Of a stretch of DNA of 64,000 nt, positions 56,735-64,000 are shown piece after piece. How positions within the stretch are numbered: the first letter of the stretch is position 1; each line of letters begins with the position of its first letter. Below the pieces are notes generated by a model. The model ran no database searches. It saw only the letters and a program-made list of their open reading frames with translations, and had not been told where the DNA came from. A program made the translations under genes and the position numbers. Origin of the DNA: Magnetospirillum sp. WYHS-4 (lineage in GTDB: Bacteria; Pseudomonadota; Alphaproteobacteria; Rhodospirillales; GLO-3); the NCBI GenBank assembly GCA_039908345.1, contig JAMOBD010000002.1, positions 93,367 to 157,366 on the forward strand, given 5' to 3'.

Positions 56735-57757
56735 AGCCGCCGGACGTCCGGCCCGCCAAGCGTCGATCTTAGGTGCCAGGGCGCTCCATTTCAGATCGGC
56801 GATCTCGGCGATGTTGCCTCGTTTGTTTTCGGGCATGTCCTTCAGGCTGCGGAAGCGCTCCACCACCTCCCGCAGGATTTCCCGAACGAAGGCTTCGTCG
56901 CCGAGCAGCGCGCCACCCTCCGGTCCCAGGATGGCCCGGAAGGATTCCATGAAGGGCTCGAACAGGTGGGACGGCACGTCGTCCAGCAAGAGCAGCGCCG
57001 CCAGGCAGATGTCGCCCATGCTTGGCCCCAGGGCCTTGAGGCGTTCCGGCGGCCGCCCGGCCAGTTCGGCGACGACCTGAGCTTCATGGGCCAAAGTGTC
57101 CCAGATGCGCGGCCCCGCGTAGCGGGCGAGGCGGTCGAAGACCGCCTTCTCCACCCTTCCCAGGCCGGCCAAACAGTCAGGATTGGCCGCGATGGCCTCG
57201 GCGAAGCGCGGCCCGGCTACATCCATGGCTTGGCGCAACCGCGACGGGTCGCCGACGGCCACCGCCCGGATCGAACGGATATCGCGGAGCAGCAGGAGAT
57301 TCGCATCGAGGATCTTGATGTGGGCGGGTGACAATAAAACCTTGTAGGCCTCCAGCAGGGGAAGCTGCCAAGCGAAGGCGATGTAGCTTTCGATGCCGGG
57401 AGGAATCGTCTCCTTGCCACCGTCCTGAAAGACCCGCTTGGCGCAGGTGAAGACCAGCATGCGTTCGACTTGGGCCAGGGTGACGCCGCAGACCAGCCTT
57501 TCGTCGTCCGCTTCCACCGCCCGACCTTTGATGTCGAGGGCGAGGTCCTGCGCCAGCCGGCGGTTGTTCTTGAACAAACGGATAAAGTCAGCCATCCGCC
57601 GGGCATCCCCAAGCAAATGGGGATATTCGATCGAGTTGTCGAGCAGGCCTGCCTGCTTCATGCGTCCCAGCACCAGCTTGACGGCTCCGATCAGGGTCTC
57701 GCGCGTGCGGGCATCGACATCGACGTGAGGCGGGACGGCGGGCAGGCGATCTATCAT
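56729..57757 (-). CDS. Conserved helical protein of unknown function, last gene of the peroxidase/EAL operon
   Basis: A 342-residue soluble, mostly helical protein without signal peptide. It contains blocks such as YPHLLGDARRMADFIRLFKNNRRLAQDLALDIKG and a C-terminal acidic region (SHLFEPFMESFRAILGPEGG). I do not recognise a family. The ATG overlaps the stop of the EAL-protein gene by four bases, so the products are made together; a role linked to cyclic-di-GMP output is a guess from context only. Confidence 0.7.
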   Translation of the reverse strand: MIDRLPAVPPHVDVDARTRETLIGAVKLVLGRMKQAGLLDNSIEYPHLLGDARRMADFIRLFKNNRRLAQDLALDIKGRAVEADDERLVCGVTLAQVERMLVFTCAKRVFQDGGKETIPPGIESYIAFAWQLPLLEAYKVLLSPAHIKILDANLLLLRDIRSIRAVAVGDPSRLRQAMDVAGPRFAEAIAANPDCLAGLGRVEKAVFDRLARYAGPRIWDTLAHEAQVVAELAGRPPERLKALGPSMGDICLAALLLLDDVPSHLFEPFMESFRAILGPEGGALLGDEAFVREILREVVERFRSLKDMPENKRGNIAEIADLKWSALAPKIDAWRAGRPAAS

Positions 57758-60700
57758 CCATCGCTCCGCCGCAGGAAGGATGCGAAATCGACTTCGGCCA
57801 GGGGACGGCTCAAATAGTAGCCCTGGATGATGTGGCAACCCCGTTCCTTGAGGAACTGGAGTTGTGCCGGCGTCTCGACGCCTTCGGCGATGATCCGGAG
57901 CCCCAGGCTATGCCCCATGGCAATGATCGCCGACGCCAGAGCCGCGTCGTCCGGATCGTCGTTGACGTCGCGCACGAAAGACCGGTCCACCTTGATGGTA
58001 TCGAAGGGAAACTTCTTCAAGTAGCTGAGCGACGAATATCCGGTGCCGAAATCGTCCATGGACAATCGCACGCCCATTTCATGCAGGGTGTTCAGGATCA
58101 CGCCGGTTTCCGGATCGTCCTCGATCAGAACCCTTTCCGTGATTTCCAGTTCCAGGCATTCGGCGGGAAGCCCCGTCTCCTCCAGGGCACGGGCCACGAT
58201 ATCCACCAGGGTACCGCCCTTGAACTGGCGGAAGGAGACGTTGACCGCGATGCGGACCGAACGTCCAGTCTGGTCGTTCCAGTCCTTGGCCGTCCGGCAG
58301 GCACGGCGCAGCACCCATTCGCCGACCGGCACGATGATCCCGGTCTTTTCGGCGGTGGCGATGAACTGATCCGGCGGCACCAAGCCAAGTTGCGGATTGT
58401 TCCACCGCAACAAGGCTTCCGCCGCCACCACCCTGCCAGTACCGGTTTCGATCAAAGGCTGGTAGACGAGGTACATCTCGTTGCGGTCCAACGCCTGGCG
58501 CAGCAGGTTCTCCTCGGCCAAGCGACGGATCGCCACCTCGTTCATGCGCGGAGTGAAGAAGCGATAGGTGTTGCCGCCGATCTCCTTGGCCCGGCTCACC
58601 GCCGCCTGGGCATTGCGCAGCAACACCTGCGGATCGCTGCCGTCGGTCGGCGAAATGGTAAGCCCCAGACGCGCGGTCACCAAAACCTCCTGGCCGTCCA
58701 GGACGAAAGGCCGGTTGCAGACCGCCAGGAGCTTCTGCGCCACCACCTCGGCGAAGACCGTCAGTGTCAAGTCGGGCAGGACGATGAGGAACTGGTCCCC
58801 TTCCAGGCGGGCGATGGTATCGCCGTCGCGCACGCAGGCGGCCAATCGCCGCGAAGCCTCCACCAGAAGCGTGTCGCCCGCGGCAAGGCCCAGGGTGTTG
58901 TTGATCTTCTTCAGATCGTCCAGGTTGACGACCATGACGGCGACCAGGCGCCGCTCGCGGGACCCTTGGGCCAGGGCCTGGGACAGGCGGTCCATGGCGA
59001 GGACGCGGTTGGGCAGATCGGTCAGGTCGTCGAAGTTCGCTTGGCGCAGAAGCTTATCCTCGATGGCCTTGCGCTGGGTGATATCTTCCTTGATGGCGAG
59101 GAAGTGGGTAATGGCGCCATCCGGGTCCTTGATCGGCGAAATGGATACGGACTCCCAGAACAGGGCGCCGTTCTTCCGGCGGTTATGCAGTTCCCCGCGC
59201 CATTCCCTGCCGGCCAGAATGGTCTCCCAAAGCTCCTTGTAGACCAATGGCGAATTGTAGCCCGACTTGAGAACCCGCGGATTGGCACCGATCACGTCGA
59301 GCGGCGTGTAGCCGGTTACCCGCACGAAGGCCGGGTTGACGTATTCGATATTGCCGTGGGCGTCGGTGATGACGACCGAGACGGGACTTTGCTCGATGGC
59401 CTGGAACAGGCGGTCCAGCGTTTCCTCGGACCGCCGGCGCCCTGTGATGTCCTGGGCGATGCCGGTGATCATGACCGGTTTGCCATTCGCATCGGCCAGC
59501 ACTTCGCGCACCGAACGGAGGTAACAGAGCGTGCCGTCCGGCCGCAAAATCCGGTATTCGGCGGTATGGGTGCCGGGGCTTACCACCTGTCGTTCCAGGT
59601 CTTCACGCACCCGTTGCCGGTCGAAGGGATGGACGCTTTCCAGGACCGCTTCCGGCGTGGGATGGAAGGTCGCGGCATCGCGGCCGAAGATGCGATAGAG
59701 CCCCGGCGACCAGGAAAACTCGGCCGTGGCCAGATCGTAGCTCCAGCTTCCCATGTGGGCCAGTTCCTGGGCCCGTTCCAGGTCGGCGCGGTGGCGCTTC
59801 AGCTTTTCGGCGATGGCGACCCGCTCCGAGACGTCGGCATAGGTCACCACCACGCCGCCCTCGGCAGTGCGGCGTTCCCGGATTTCCACGGTGCGGCCGT
59901 CCCGCTTGCATATCTCGATCATGCCGCTGGGATTGCGATGGCGGCGCAGCCGTTCCTGCATCCAGGATTCGGTGCCGTCCTCGCCGACCAGGATGTCCCC
60001 CGCGCCGACCGCCGCCCGCATGAAGGTCTCGAAGGTAGGCGCTCCGGACAACGCGGCGCGGCCGCCGGGAAAGAACTGCAGCAGCTTGTCGTTCCACATC
60101 AAGAGCCGGTCCTGGGCATCGAACAGGGCGAATCCTTCGGCGAAATTCTCGATGGCGTCCAGCATGCGGCCGCGACCGCGCGCCTCCGCCTGCCGGGCCC
60201 GGCGCAGGGACAGGAAGGTATAGCCCATCCCGATCACCAGCAGGGCAGAGAGAAGGATGAGACCCTGGCGGATGGTCTCCTCGCCATCCATGCGGTGCCG
60301 CAGATGGCGTTGATGGCTCTGCCCGATCGCGTCGAGCAGGGCATTGGGACGGCCTTGCAGGAAGGAATCGACATCGGCAAGCAGTGCCTGGAATTCCTCC
60401 ATCACCACCCGTCCGTGGCGCAAGACGGACGAGGCGGCGCTTTCCTCCCTCGCTTCGCCGACCGCCGCGAACAGGCGGGCCAGGCTGTCCTCCAACTCGA
60501 AACGGGACCGGGCATCGCTGCCGGCGGCGAAGACGACGACGCGATGCAAGACTTCCTCGGCCAAGCGGCGCAAGTCACCGGAAGCGCCGGGATCGTCCCG
60601 CAGATCGCGCTCGACCACCGGTAAATAGGTTAGGGAATTGGCGATCAGGGCCTTGCGCGCCTTGATGCGTTCCAGGATGGCGATGCGTTCCTCGCTGGCT

Positions 60701-61011
60701 TGGCTGTAACGGCGCAGCAGCGGCAAGATGTCGGAAGGTCCACGGTGGACGGCCGATTCCAGACGGCGGCGTTCGCGCCGCAGGTCCCCTACCAGCGTCA
60801 CCATGTCGTCATAGTGGCTTGTGTGGCCGCCGCGCAGCAGCAGCATGCTGCGCTCCATATCGCTCTCCAGTTCGCCCACCCGCCGGAAGACGACAACCGC
60901 CTCCTCGTAGCGGCCAAGGTCCGCGACGTGGGAGCGGTCGGCCAGGAACATTCCGGCCACCAGCCCGACCAGCAAGACGAACCCAGCGAAGAGAGACCTG
61001 TCGCCGGTCAC
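57754..61011 (-). CDS. Membrane DAHL-PAS-PAS-PAS-GGDEF-EAL signalling protein, predicted c-di-GMP phosphodiesterase
   Basis: A 1085-residue sensor. Two membrane helices (about 8-24 and 247-266) enclose an all-helical periplasmic sensor of DAHL type. Three PAS domains follow (about 285-400, 410-535 and 540-660). The GGDEF domain is degenerate: the active loop reads RLEGDQF near residue 735 instead of GGDEF, so cyclase activity is unlikely. The EAL domain keeps EALLRW (about 865), ELEITE, DDFGTGYSS, KVDRSFV and AEGVET, so hydrolysis of c-di-GMP is expected. The start overlaps the peroxidase-like gene by four bases (ATGA). Confidence 0.92.
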   Translation of the reverse strand: MTGDRSLFAGFVLLVGLVAGMFLADRSHVADLGRYEEAVVVFRRVGELESDMERSMLLLRGGHTSHYDDMVTLVGDLRRERRRLESAVHRGPSDILPLLRRYSQASEERIAILERIKARKALIANSLTYLPVVERDLRDDPGASGDLRRLAEEVLHRVVVFAAGSDARSRFELEDSLARLFAAVGEAREESAASSVLRHGRVVMEEFQALLADVDSFLQGRPNALLDAIGQSHQRHLRHRMDGEETIRQGLILLSALLVIGMGYTFLSLRRARQAEARGRGRMLDAIENFAEGFALFDAQDRLLMWNDKLLQFFPGGRAALSGAPTFETFMRAAVGAGDILVGEDGTESWMQERLRRHRNPSGMIEICKRDGRTVEIRERRTAEGGVVVTYADVSERVAIAEKLKRHRADLERAQELAHMGSWSYDLATAEFSWSPGLYRIFGRDAATFHPTPEAVLESVHPFDRQRVREDLERQVVSPGTHTAEYRILRPDGTLCYLRSVREVLADANGKPVMITGIAQDITGRRRSEETLDRLFQAIEQSPVSVVITDAHGNIEYVNPAFVRVTGYTPLDVIGANPRVLKSGYNSPLVYKELWETILAGREWRGELHNRRKNGALFWESVSISPIKDPDGAITHFLAIKEDITQRKAIEDKLLRQANFDDLTDLPNRVLAMDRLSQALAQGSRERRLVAVMVVNLDDLKKINNTLGLAAGDTLLVEASRRLAACVRDGDTIARLEGDQFLIVLPDLTLTVFAEVVAQKLLAVCNRPFVLDGQEVLVTARLGLTISPTDGSDPQVLLRNAQAAVSRAKEIGGNTYRFFTPRMNEVAIRRLAEENLLRQALDRNEMYLVYQPLIETGTGRVVAAEALLRWNNPQLGLVPPDQFIATAEKTGIIVPVGEWVLRRACRTAKDWNDQTGRSVRIAVNVSFRQFKGGTLVDIVARALEETGLPAECLELEITERVLIEDDPETGVILNTLHEMGVRLSMDDFGTGYSSLSYLKKFPFDTIKVDRSFVRDVNDDPDDAALASAIIAMGHSLGLRIIAEGVETPAQLQFLKERGCHIIQGYYLSRPLAEVDFASFLRRSDG

Positions 61012-61997
61012 AGGGGCTTTCCCCCGTGCTCGCCCACCAAGCTTTCCAGAAAGCGGACGATCAGATGGATGTGCTCGGCCGGAATGGCCCGTCCAAGCTG
61101 GTATTTGGCCATGATGCGGATCGCTTCCTCAAGGGTCGCCACACTGCCGTCGTGCAGATAGGGCGCCGTCCTTACCACGAGCCGCAGGCTGGGCACCTTG
61201 AAAGCGAAGCGATCGTCGGGATGGCCGGTGACATTGTAGCGCCCGAGGTCCGGGACTGCCTCGCCGGCCTTGTCGGCGAAATAGTCACCCAGCACCCCGA
61301 AGCGCTGGAACATGTTGCCGCCCACCGCCGCCCCCTGGTGACAGGCGATGCAGCCGTAGGATTTGAAGAGCGCATAGCCCTCCTTTTCCTCGGCCCCGAT
61401 GGCGCCTTCGTCGCCGCGCAGGTAGCGGTCGAAGCGCGAGTTGGGCGTGGTCAATGCCCGCAGGTAGACGGCCACAGCGTCGATCACCGTCTTCTTGGTC
61501 AAGCCCTCGCGGTAGAGATTCGAGAAGACCTCCGCATATTCGGGAACCCCCCGCAGCCGGTCCACCACGCTCGGCCAATGGGAGGCGAAGCTATGCGGCG
61601 AGGCGACGGTGGCTTCGATATCGGCCTCGACATCGAGGAATCGGCCGTCCCAAACCTGAGCCACGTTATAGCGGGTGTTGAAGATGGTGGGGACGTTGCG
61701 CTCCCCCTCCTTCTCGCGGAAGCGGGCGCGCGCCCGGCCATCGATTCCGGCAAGGCTGAAATCGTGACATTGGGTGCAACTGAAATCGCCGGCCGTCGAT
61801 AGACGCTTATCGGCGAACAGGCGACGGCCAAGGTCCACCTTTCCCTGGTCTTCGTCGTGGTTGAGCGGGATCGGCCGAATGGGCTCCTGACGCAACTCGA
61901 CCTGCCCCGCCGCCGGTGCCGACAGGACACCGAGCACCACGGCGGCGACACTCGCAAGCCCCCCCACAGACAGGTGGCGCGAAATCCTCCCGATCAT
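61008..61997 (-). CDS. Di-haem cytochrome c peroxidase-like protein
   Basis: A 329-residue periplasmic protein with a signal peptide (hydrophobic 12-30, ending in AAGQ). Two haem c sites are visible: CTQCH (74-78) and CIACH (216-220). The wording around them (GRRLFADKRLSTAGDFSCTQCH, NVPTIFNTRYNV, TAPYLHDGSVATLEEAI) is that of the bacterial cytochrome c peroxidase/MauG family. It may reduce hydrogen peroxide or oxidise a protein. First gene of an operon with the EAL protein, so it could supply a redox cue. Confidence 0.92.
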   Translation of the reverse strand: MIGRISRHLSVGGLASVAAVVLGVLSAPAAGQVELRQEPIRPIPLNHDEDQGKVDLGRRLFADKRLSTAGDFSCTQCHDFSLAGIDGRARARFREKEGERNVPTIFNTRYNVAQVWDGRFLDVEADIEATVASPHSFASHWPSVVDRLRGVPEYAEVFSNLYREGLTKKTVIDAVAVYLRALTTPNSRFDRYLRGDEGAIGAEEKEGYALFKSYGCIACHQGAAVGGNMFQRFGVLGDYFADKAGEAVPDLGRYNVTGHPDDRFAFKVPSLRLVVRTAPYLHDGSVATLEEAIRIMAKYQLGRAIPAEHIHLIVRFLESLVGEHGGKPL

Positions 61998-62185
61998 TGC
62001 TCCTCCGGCCTTCTGTCGTGCCGCAAGCTTCCCAGCTTGACTTAAGACGGCCCCCCGACCGCTCTTTGTCGTGGACTGTAAAGCCTTTGGCGTGGACAGG
62101 GCAAGGCCGCAATGGTGCGCCCCCCCTTGTCGACGGGCGGCGAGTCCTTTATCCCTGATGCCATCGCTGAACAAGGGAGGCCGCC

Positions 62186-62956
62186 ATGATCCCGAAGCAT
62201 GCCTGGGCATTCATCCTGGGCCTCGTCGCCGCAAGCCCGGTGGTGGCAGCCGATCCCGTCGTCGCGGTGGTGAATGGCCGCCAAATCCTGCGCAGCGAGA
62301 TCGAGGAAGCGCGCCCCCGCCTGCCGGACCAGTTGCGGGAAATGCCCGAGAAGGCCATCACGCCCCTGATCCTGAGCAGCCTGATCGACACCCATCTGCT
62401 GGCCGCCGAGGCCCGCAAGGCCGGTCTGGCGGAAGACCCGGAATTCAAGCACCAGATGGCGGGACTGGAGGAACGCATCCTCGAACGCCTGTTCCTCGAT
62501 CGCCAGATCCGCGCCCACGTCACCCAGGAGGCCCTGAAGGACCGCTACCGGCGTCACAACGCCCAACGGGAAGGCAAGCCCGAGGTACGGGCCCGCCACA
62601 TCGTGGCGGACAGCGAAAGCGAGGCCCGCGCCATCCTGGAGCGCCTCGCCAAGGGCGCCGATTTCGCCGAACTGGCCGGTGGCGGCGACCTGGGCTGGTT
62701 CACCGAGGCCGAGGTCCACCCCGACATCGCCCGCGCCGCCTTCGCCCTGGAAAAAGGCAAGGTCTCGGCCGCCCCGGTGAGAAGCGCCTTCGGCTGGCAC
62801 GTGATCCGCGTCGAAGACCGCCGCATCGCCAAGGCCAAGCCCTTCGCCGAGGTGGAGGAGGAACTGCGCACCGAAATGACCCGCGAGGTTGGCGCGGCCC
62901 TGCTGCGTGAACTCAGGGCCAAGGCGGAAATCAAGGTGATGAACGGCGAACGCTGA
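62186..62956 (+). CDS. Periplasmic parvulin-type peptidyl-prolyl isomerase
   Basis: A 256-residue exported foldase. A signal peptide ends near VVAADP; a SurA/PrsA-like helical N-terminal region is followed by a parvulin domain (about 130-225) with VRARHIVADSESEARAILERLAKG and the late FGWHVIRVEDRR. It speeds proline cis-trans isomerisation in exported proteins. Ribosome site AGGGAGG is close to consensus. argJ follows after 22 bases. Confidence 0.93.
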   Translation: MIPKHAWAFILGLVAASPVVAADPVVAVVNGRQILRSEIEEARPRLPDQLREMPEKAITPLILSSLIDTHLLAAEARKAGLAEDPEFKHQMAGLEERILERLFLDRQIRAHVTQEALKDRYRRHNAQREGKPEVRARHIVADSESEARAILERLAKGADFAELAGGGDLGWFTEAEVHPDIARAAFALEKGKVSAAPVRSAFGWHVIRVEDRRIAKAKPFAEVEEELRTEMTREVGAALLRELRAKAEIKVMNGER

Positions 62957-62978
62957 ACCGGAACAGGGAGACATGAAC

Positions 62979-64000
62979 ATGGGCGGCAAGGTATCGCCTC
63001 TGGCACCCGCGACTTTCCCCGACCTGCCCCCCGTCGCCGGCGTGCGCCTGGCGGCCGGGGCCTGCGGCATCCGCTACCAGGGCCGCACCGACGTCATGCT
63101 GATGGAATTCGTCCACGGCACCACGGTGGCCGGGGTGTTCACCCAGTCCCTGACCGCCTCCGCCCCCGTGCTCGCCTGCCGCGAACACCTGAAGGGCGGG
63201 GTGGCCAGCGCCCTGGTGGTCAATTCCGGCAATTCCAACGCCTTCACCGGCCGCCTGGGCGAGGAAGCGGTGAAGGCCACCGTCGAGGCGGTGGCCGACC
63301 TGCTGCCTTGCCGCCCCAGCACGGTCTTCGTCTCCTCCACCGGGGTCATCGGCGAGCCCTTGGCCGTCGAGCGCCTGATCGCCGGCCTGCCCGCCCTGCG
63401 CGACGCTCTCAAGGCCGAAGCCTGGGCGGACGCGGCGCGGGCCATCATGACCACCGACACCTTCCCCAAGGGCGCCACCCGGACGGCCTGCATCGACGGC
63501 ACGACGGTGACGATCAACGGCATCTGCAAGGGCTCCGGCATGATCGCCCCCGACATGGCGACCATGCTGGGCTACGTCTGCACCGATGCCGCCCTGCCCG
63601 CCGCCGTCCTGCAGGCGCTGCTGGCGCCGGCCGCCGACCGTTCCTTCAACAGCATCACGGTGGACAGCGACACCTCGACCAGCGACACCCTGATCCTGTT
63701 CGCCACCGGCCAGGCCGGGAACGCCCCGGTGGCCGACGTCGGCGATCCCCGCTTGGCCGACTTCAAGGCCAAGCTGGAGGAATTGTCGATCGACCTGGCC
63801 CAGCAGATCGTGCGCGACGGCGAAGGGGCCTCCAAGTTCGTCGCCATCTCGGTATCGGGCGCGGCCGACGACGGCGCCGCCCGGCGCATCGCCAAGGCCA
63901 TCGCCAATTCGCCCCTGGTCAAGACGGCCATCGCCGGCGAGGACGCCAACTGGGGCCGCATCGTCGCCGCCGTCGGCAAGGCCGGCGAGCGCGCCGACCG
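62979..64000 (+). CDS. argJ: Bifunctional glutamate N-acetyltransferase / ornithine acetyltransferase (cut by right edge)
   Basis: Moves the acetyl group from N-acetylornithine to glutamate, which makes arginine synthesis cyclic. The first 340 residues are in view. The [12 protein letters not shown] and active site is at the PDMATMLGY motif, with the nucleophilic threonine that begins the beta chain, and the oxyanion-hole region SSTGVIGEPL is present. The ATG at 62979 is eight bases from GGGAG; one at 62973 is too close to it. Confidence 0.96.
   Translation, partial: MGGKVSPLAPATFPDLPPVAGVRLAAGACGIRYQGRTDVMLMEFVHGTTVAGVFTQSLTASAPVLACREHLKGGVASALVVNSGNSNAFTGRLGEEAVKATVEAVADLLPCRPSTVFVSSTGVIGEPLAVERLIAGLPALRDALKAEAWADAARAIMTTDTFPKGATRTACIDGTTVTINGICKGSGMIAPDMATMLGYVCTDAALPAAVLQALLAPAADRSFNSITVDSDTSTSDTLILFATGQAGNAPVADVGDPRLADFKAKLEELSIDLAQQIVRDGEGASKFVAISVSGAADDGAARRIAKAIANSPLVKTAIAGEDANWGRIVAAVGKAGERAD

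Noticed and set aside
57832..60624. A 930-codon open frame on the plus strand opposite the EAL protein
   Set aside because: Shadow of a well-supported signalling gene, with no motif, signal peptide or ribosome site.

Overview
The window reads as a chromosome segment of a high-GC alphaproteobacterium, most like the Rhodospirillales. The evidence is an NDUFS4-type complex I subunit, a DUF3422 protein, the order ruvCAB-ybgC-tolQRAB-pal-cpoB-tilS-ftsH-folP, and several PAS-type signalling proteins. No prophage, insertion sequence, integrase or CRISPR array was seen. Genes are dense and mostly in short, translationally coupled operons. Both ends cut a gene: a histone-deacetylase-like protein on the left and argJ on the right.

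Layout. 0-8 kb: a deacetylase fragment, an ArsR-family regulator with the BigR/SqrR cysteine pair, def-fmt, metG, a Lys/Ala-rich protein, holB with a GH1 glucosidase, and arfB. 8-11.5 kb: a compact trio of SPASM radical-SAM enzyme, Pal-like lipoprotein and WD40 propeller. 11.5-15.3 kb: a decayed sensor kinase with three frame breaks, tRNA-Arg(UCU), the NDUFS4-like gene, two very small membrane proteins and creA. 15.3-18.7 kb: yajC-secD-secF plus an Mth938-like gene. 18.7-23.9 kb: dnaE coupled to a PAS histidine kinase, then a lipoprotein. 24-29.1 kb: a qmoA-qmoB-hdrC-hdrB operon for flavin/iron-sulfur electron transfer, typical of dissimilatory sulfur metabolism, with two perfect palindromes in front and a clear terminator behind. 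29.4-42 kb: large unknown exported proteins, motAB, an ABC exporter with a wrecked ATPase site, rhodanese, an MntA-HepT toxin-antitoxin pair, small hydrolases, a gamma carbonic anhydrase, and a DUF3422 operon. 42-55.7 kb: truA, yebC, ruvCAB, the Tol-Pal envelope system, tilS, ftsH and folP. 55.8-62 kb: a divergent response regulator facing an operon of di-haem peroxidase, DAHL/PAS/GGDEF/EAL protein and an unknown protein. 62.2-64 kb: a parvulin foldase and argJ.

How the parts fit. Most of the window is housekeeping: translation, replication, recombination, Sec export and envelope maintenance. The accessory signal is redox and sulfur related: Qmo/Hdr, the persulfide-sensor-like ArsR regulator, a rhodanese and a di-haem peroxidase. 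A second theme is PAS-based sensing, since the dnaE-linked kinase and the EAL protein share a closely related PAS module. The strongest candidates for something undescribed are the SPASM/Pal-like/WD40 trio, the qmoAB-hdrCB operon without neighbouring aprBA and with its double palindrome, and the kinase pseudogene in which every frame break carries a short direct repeat with an exact 11-bp period.
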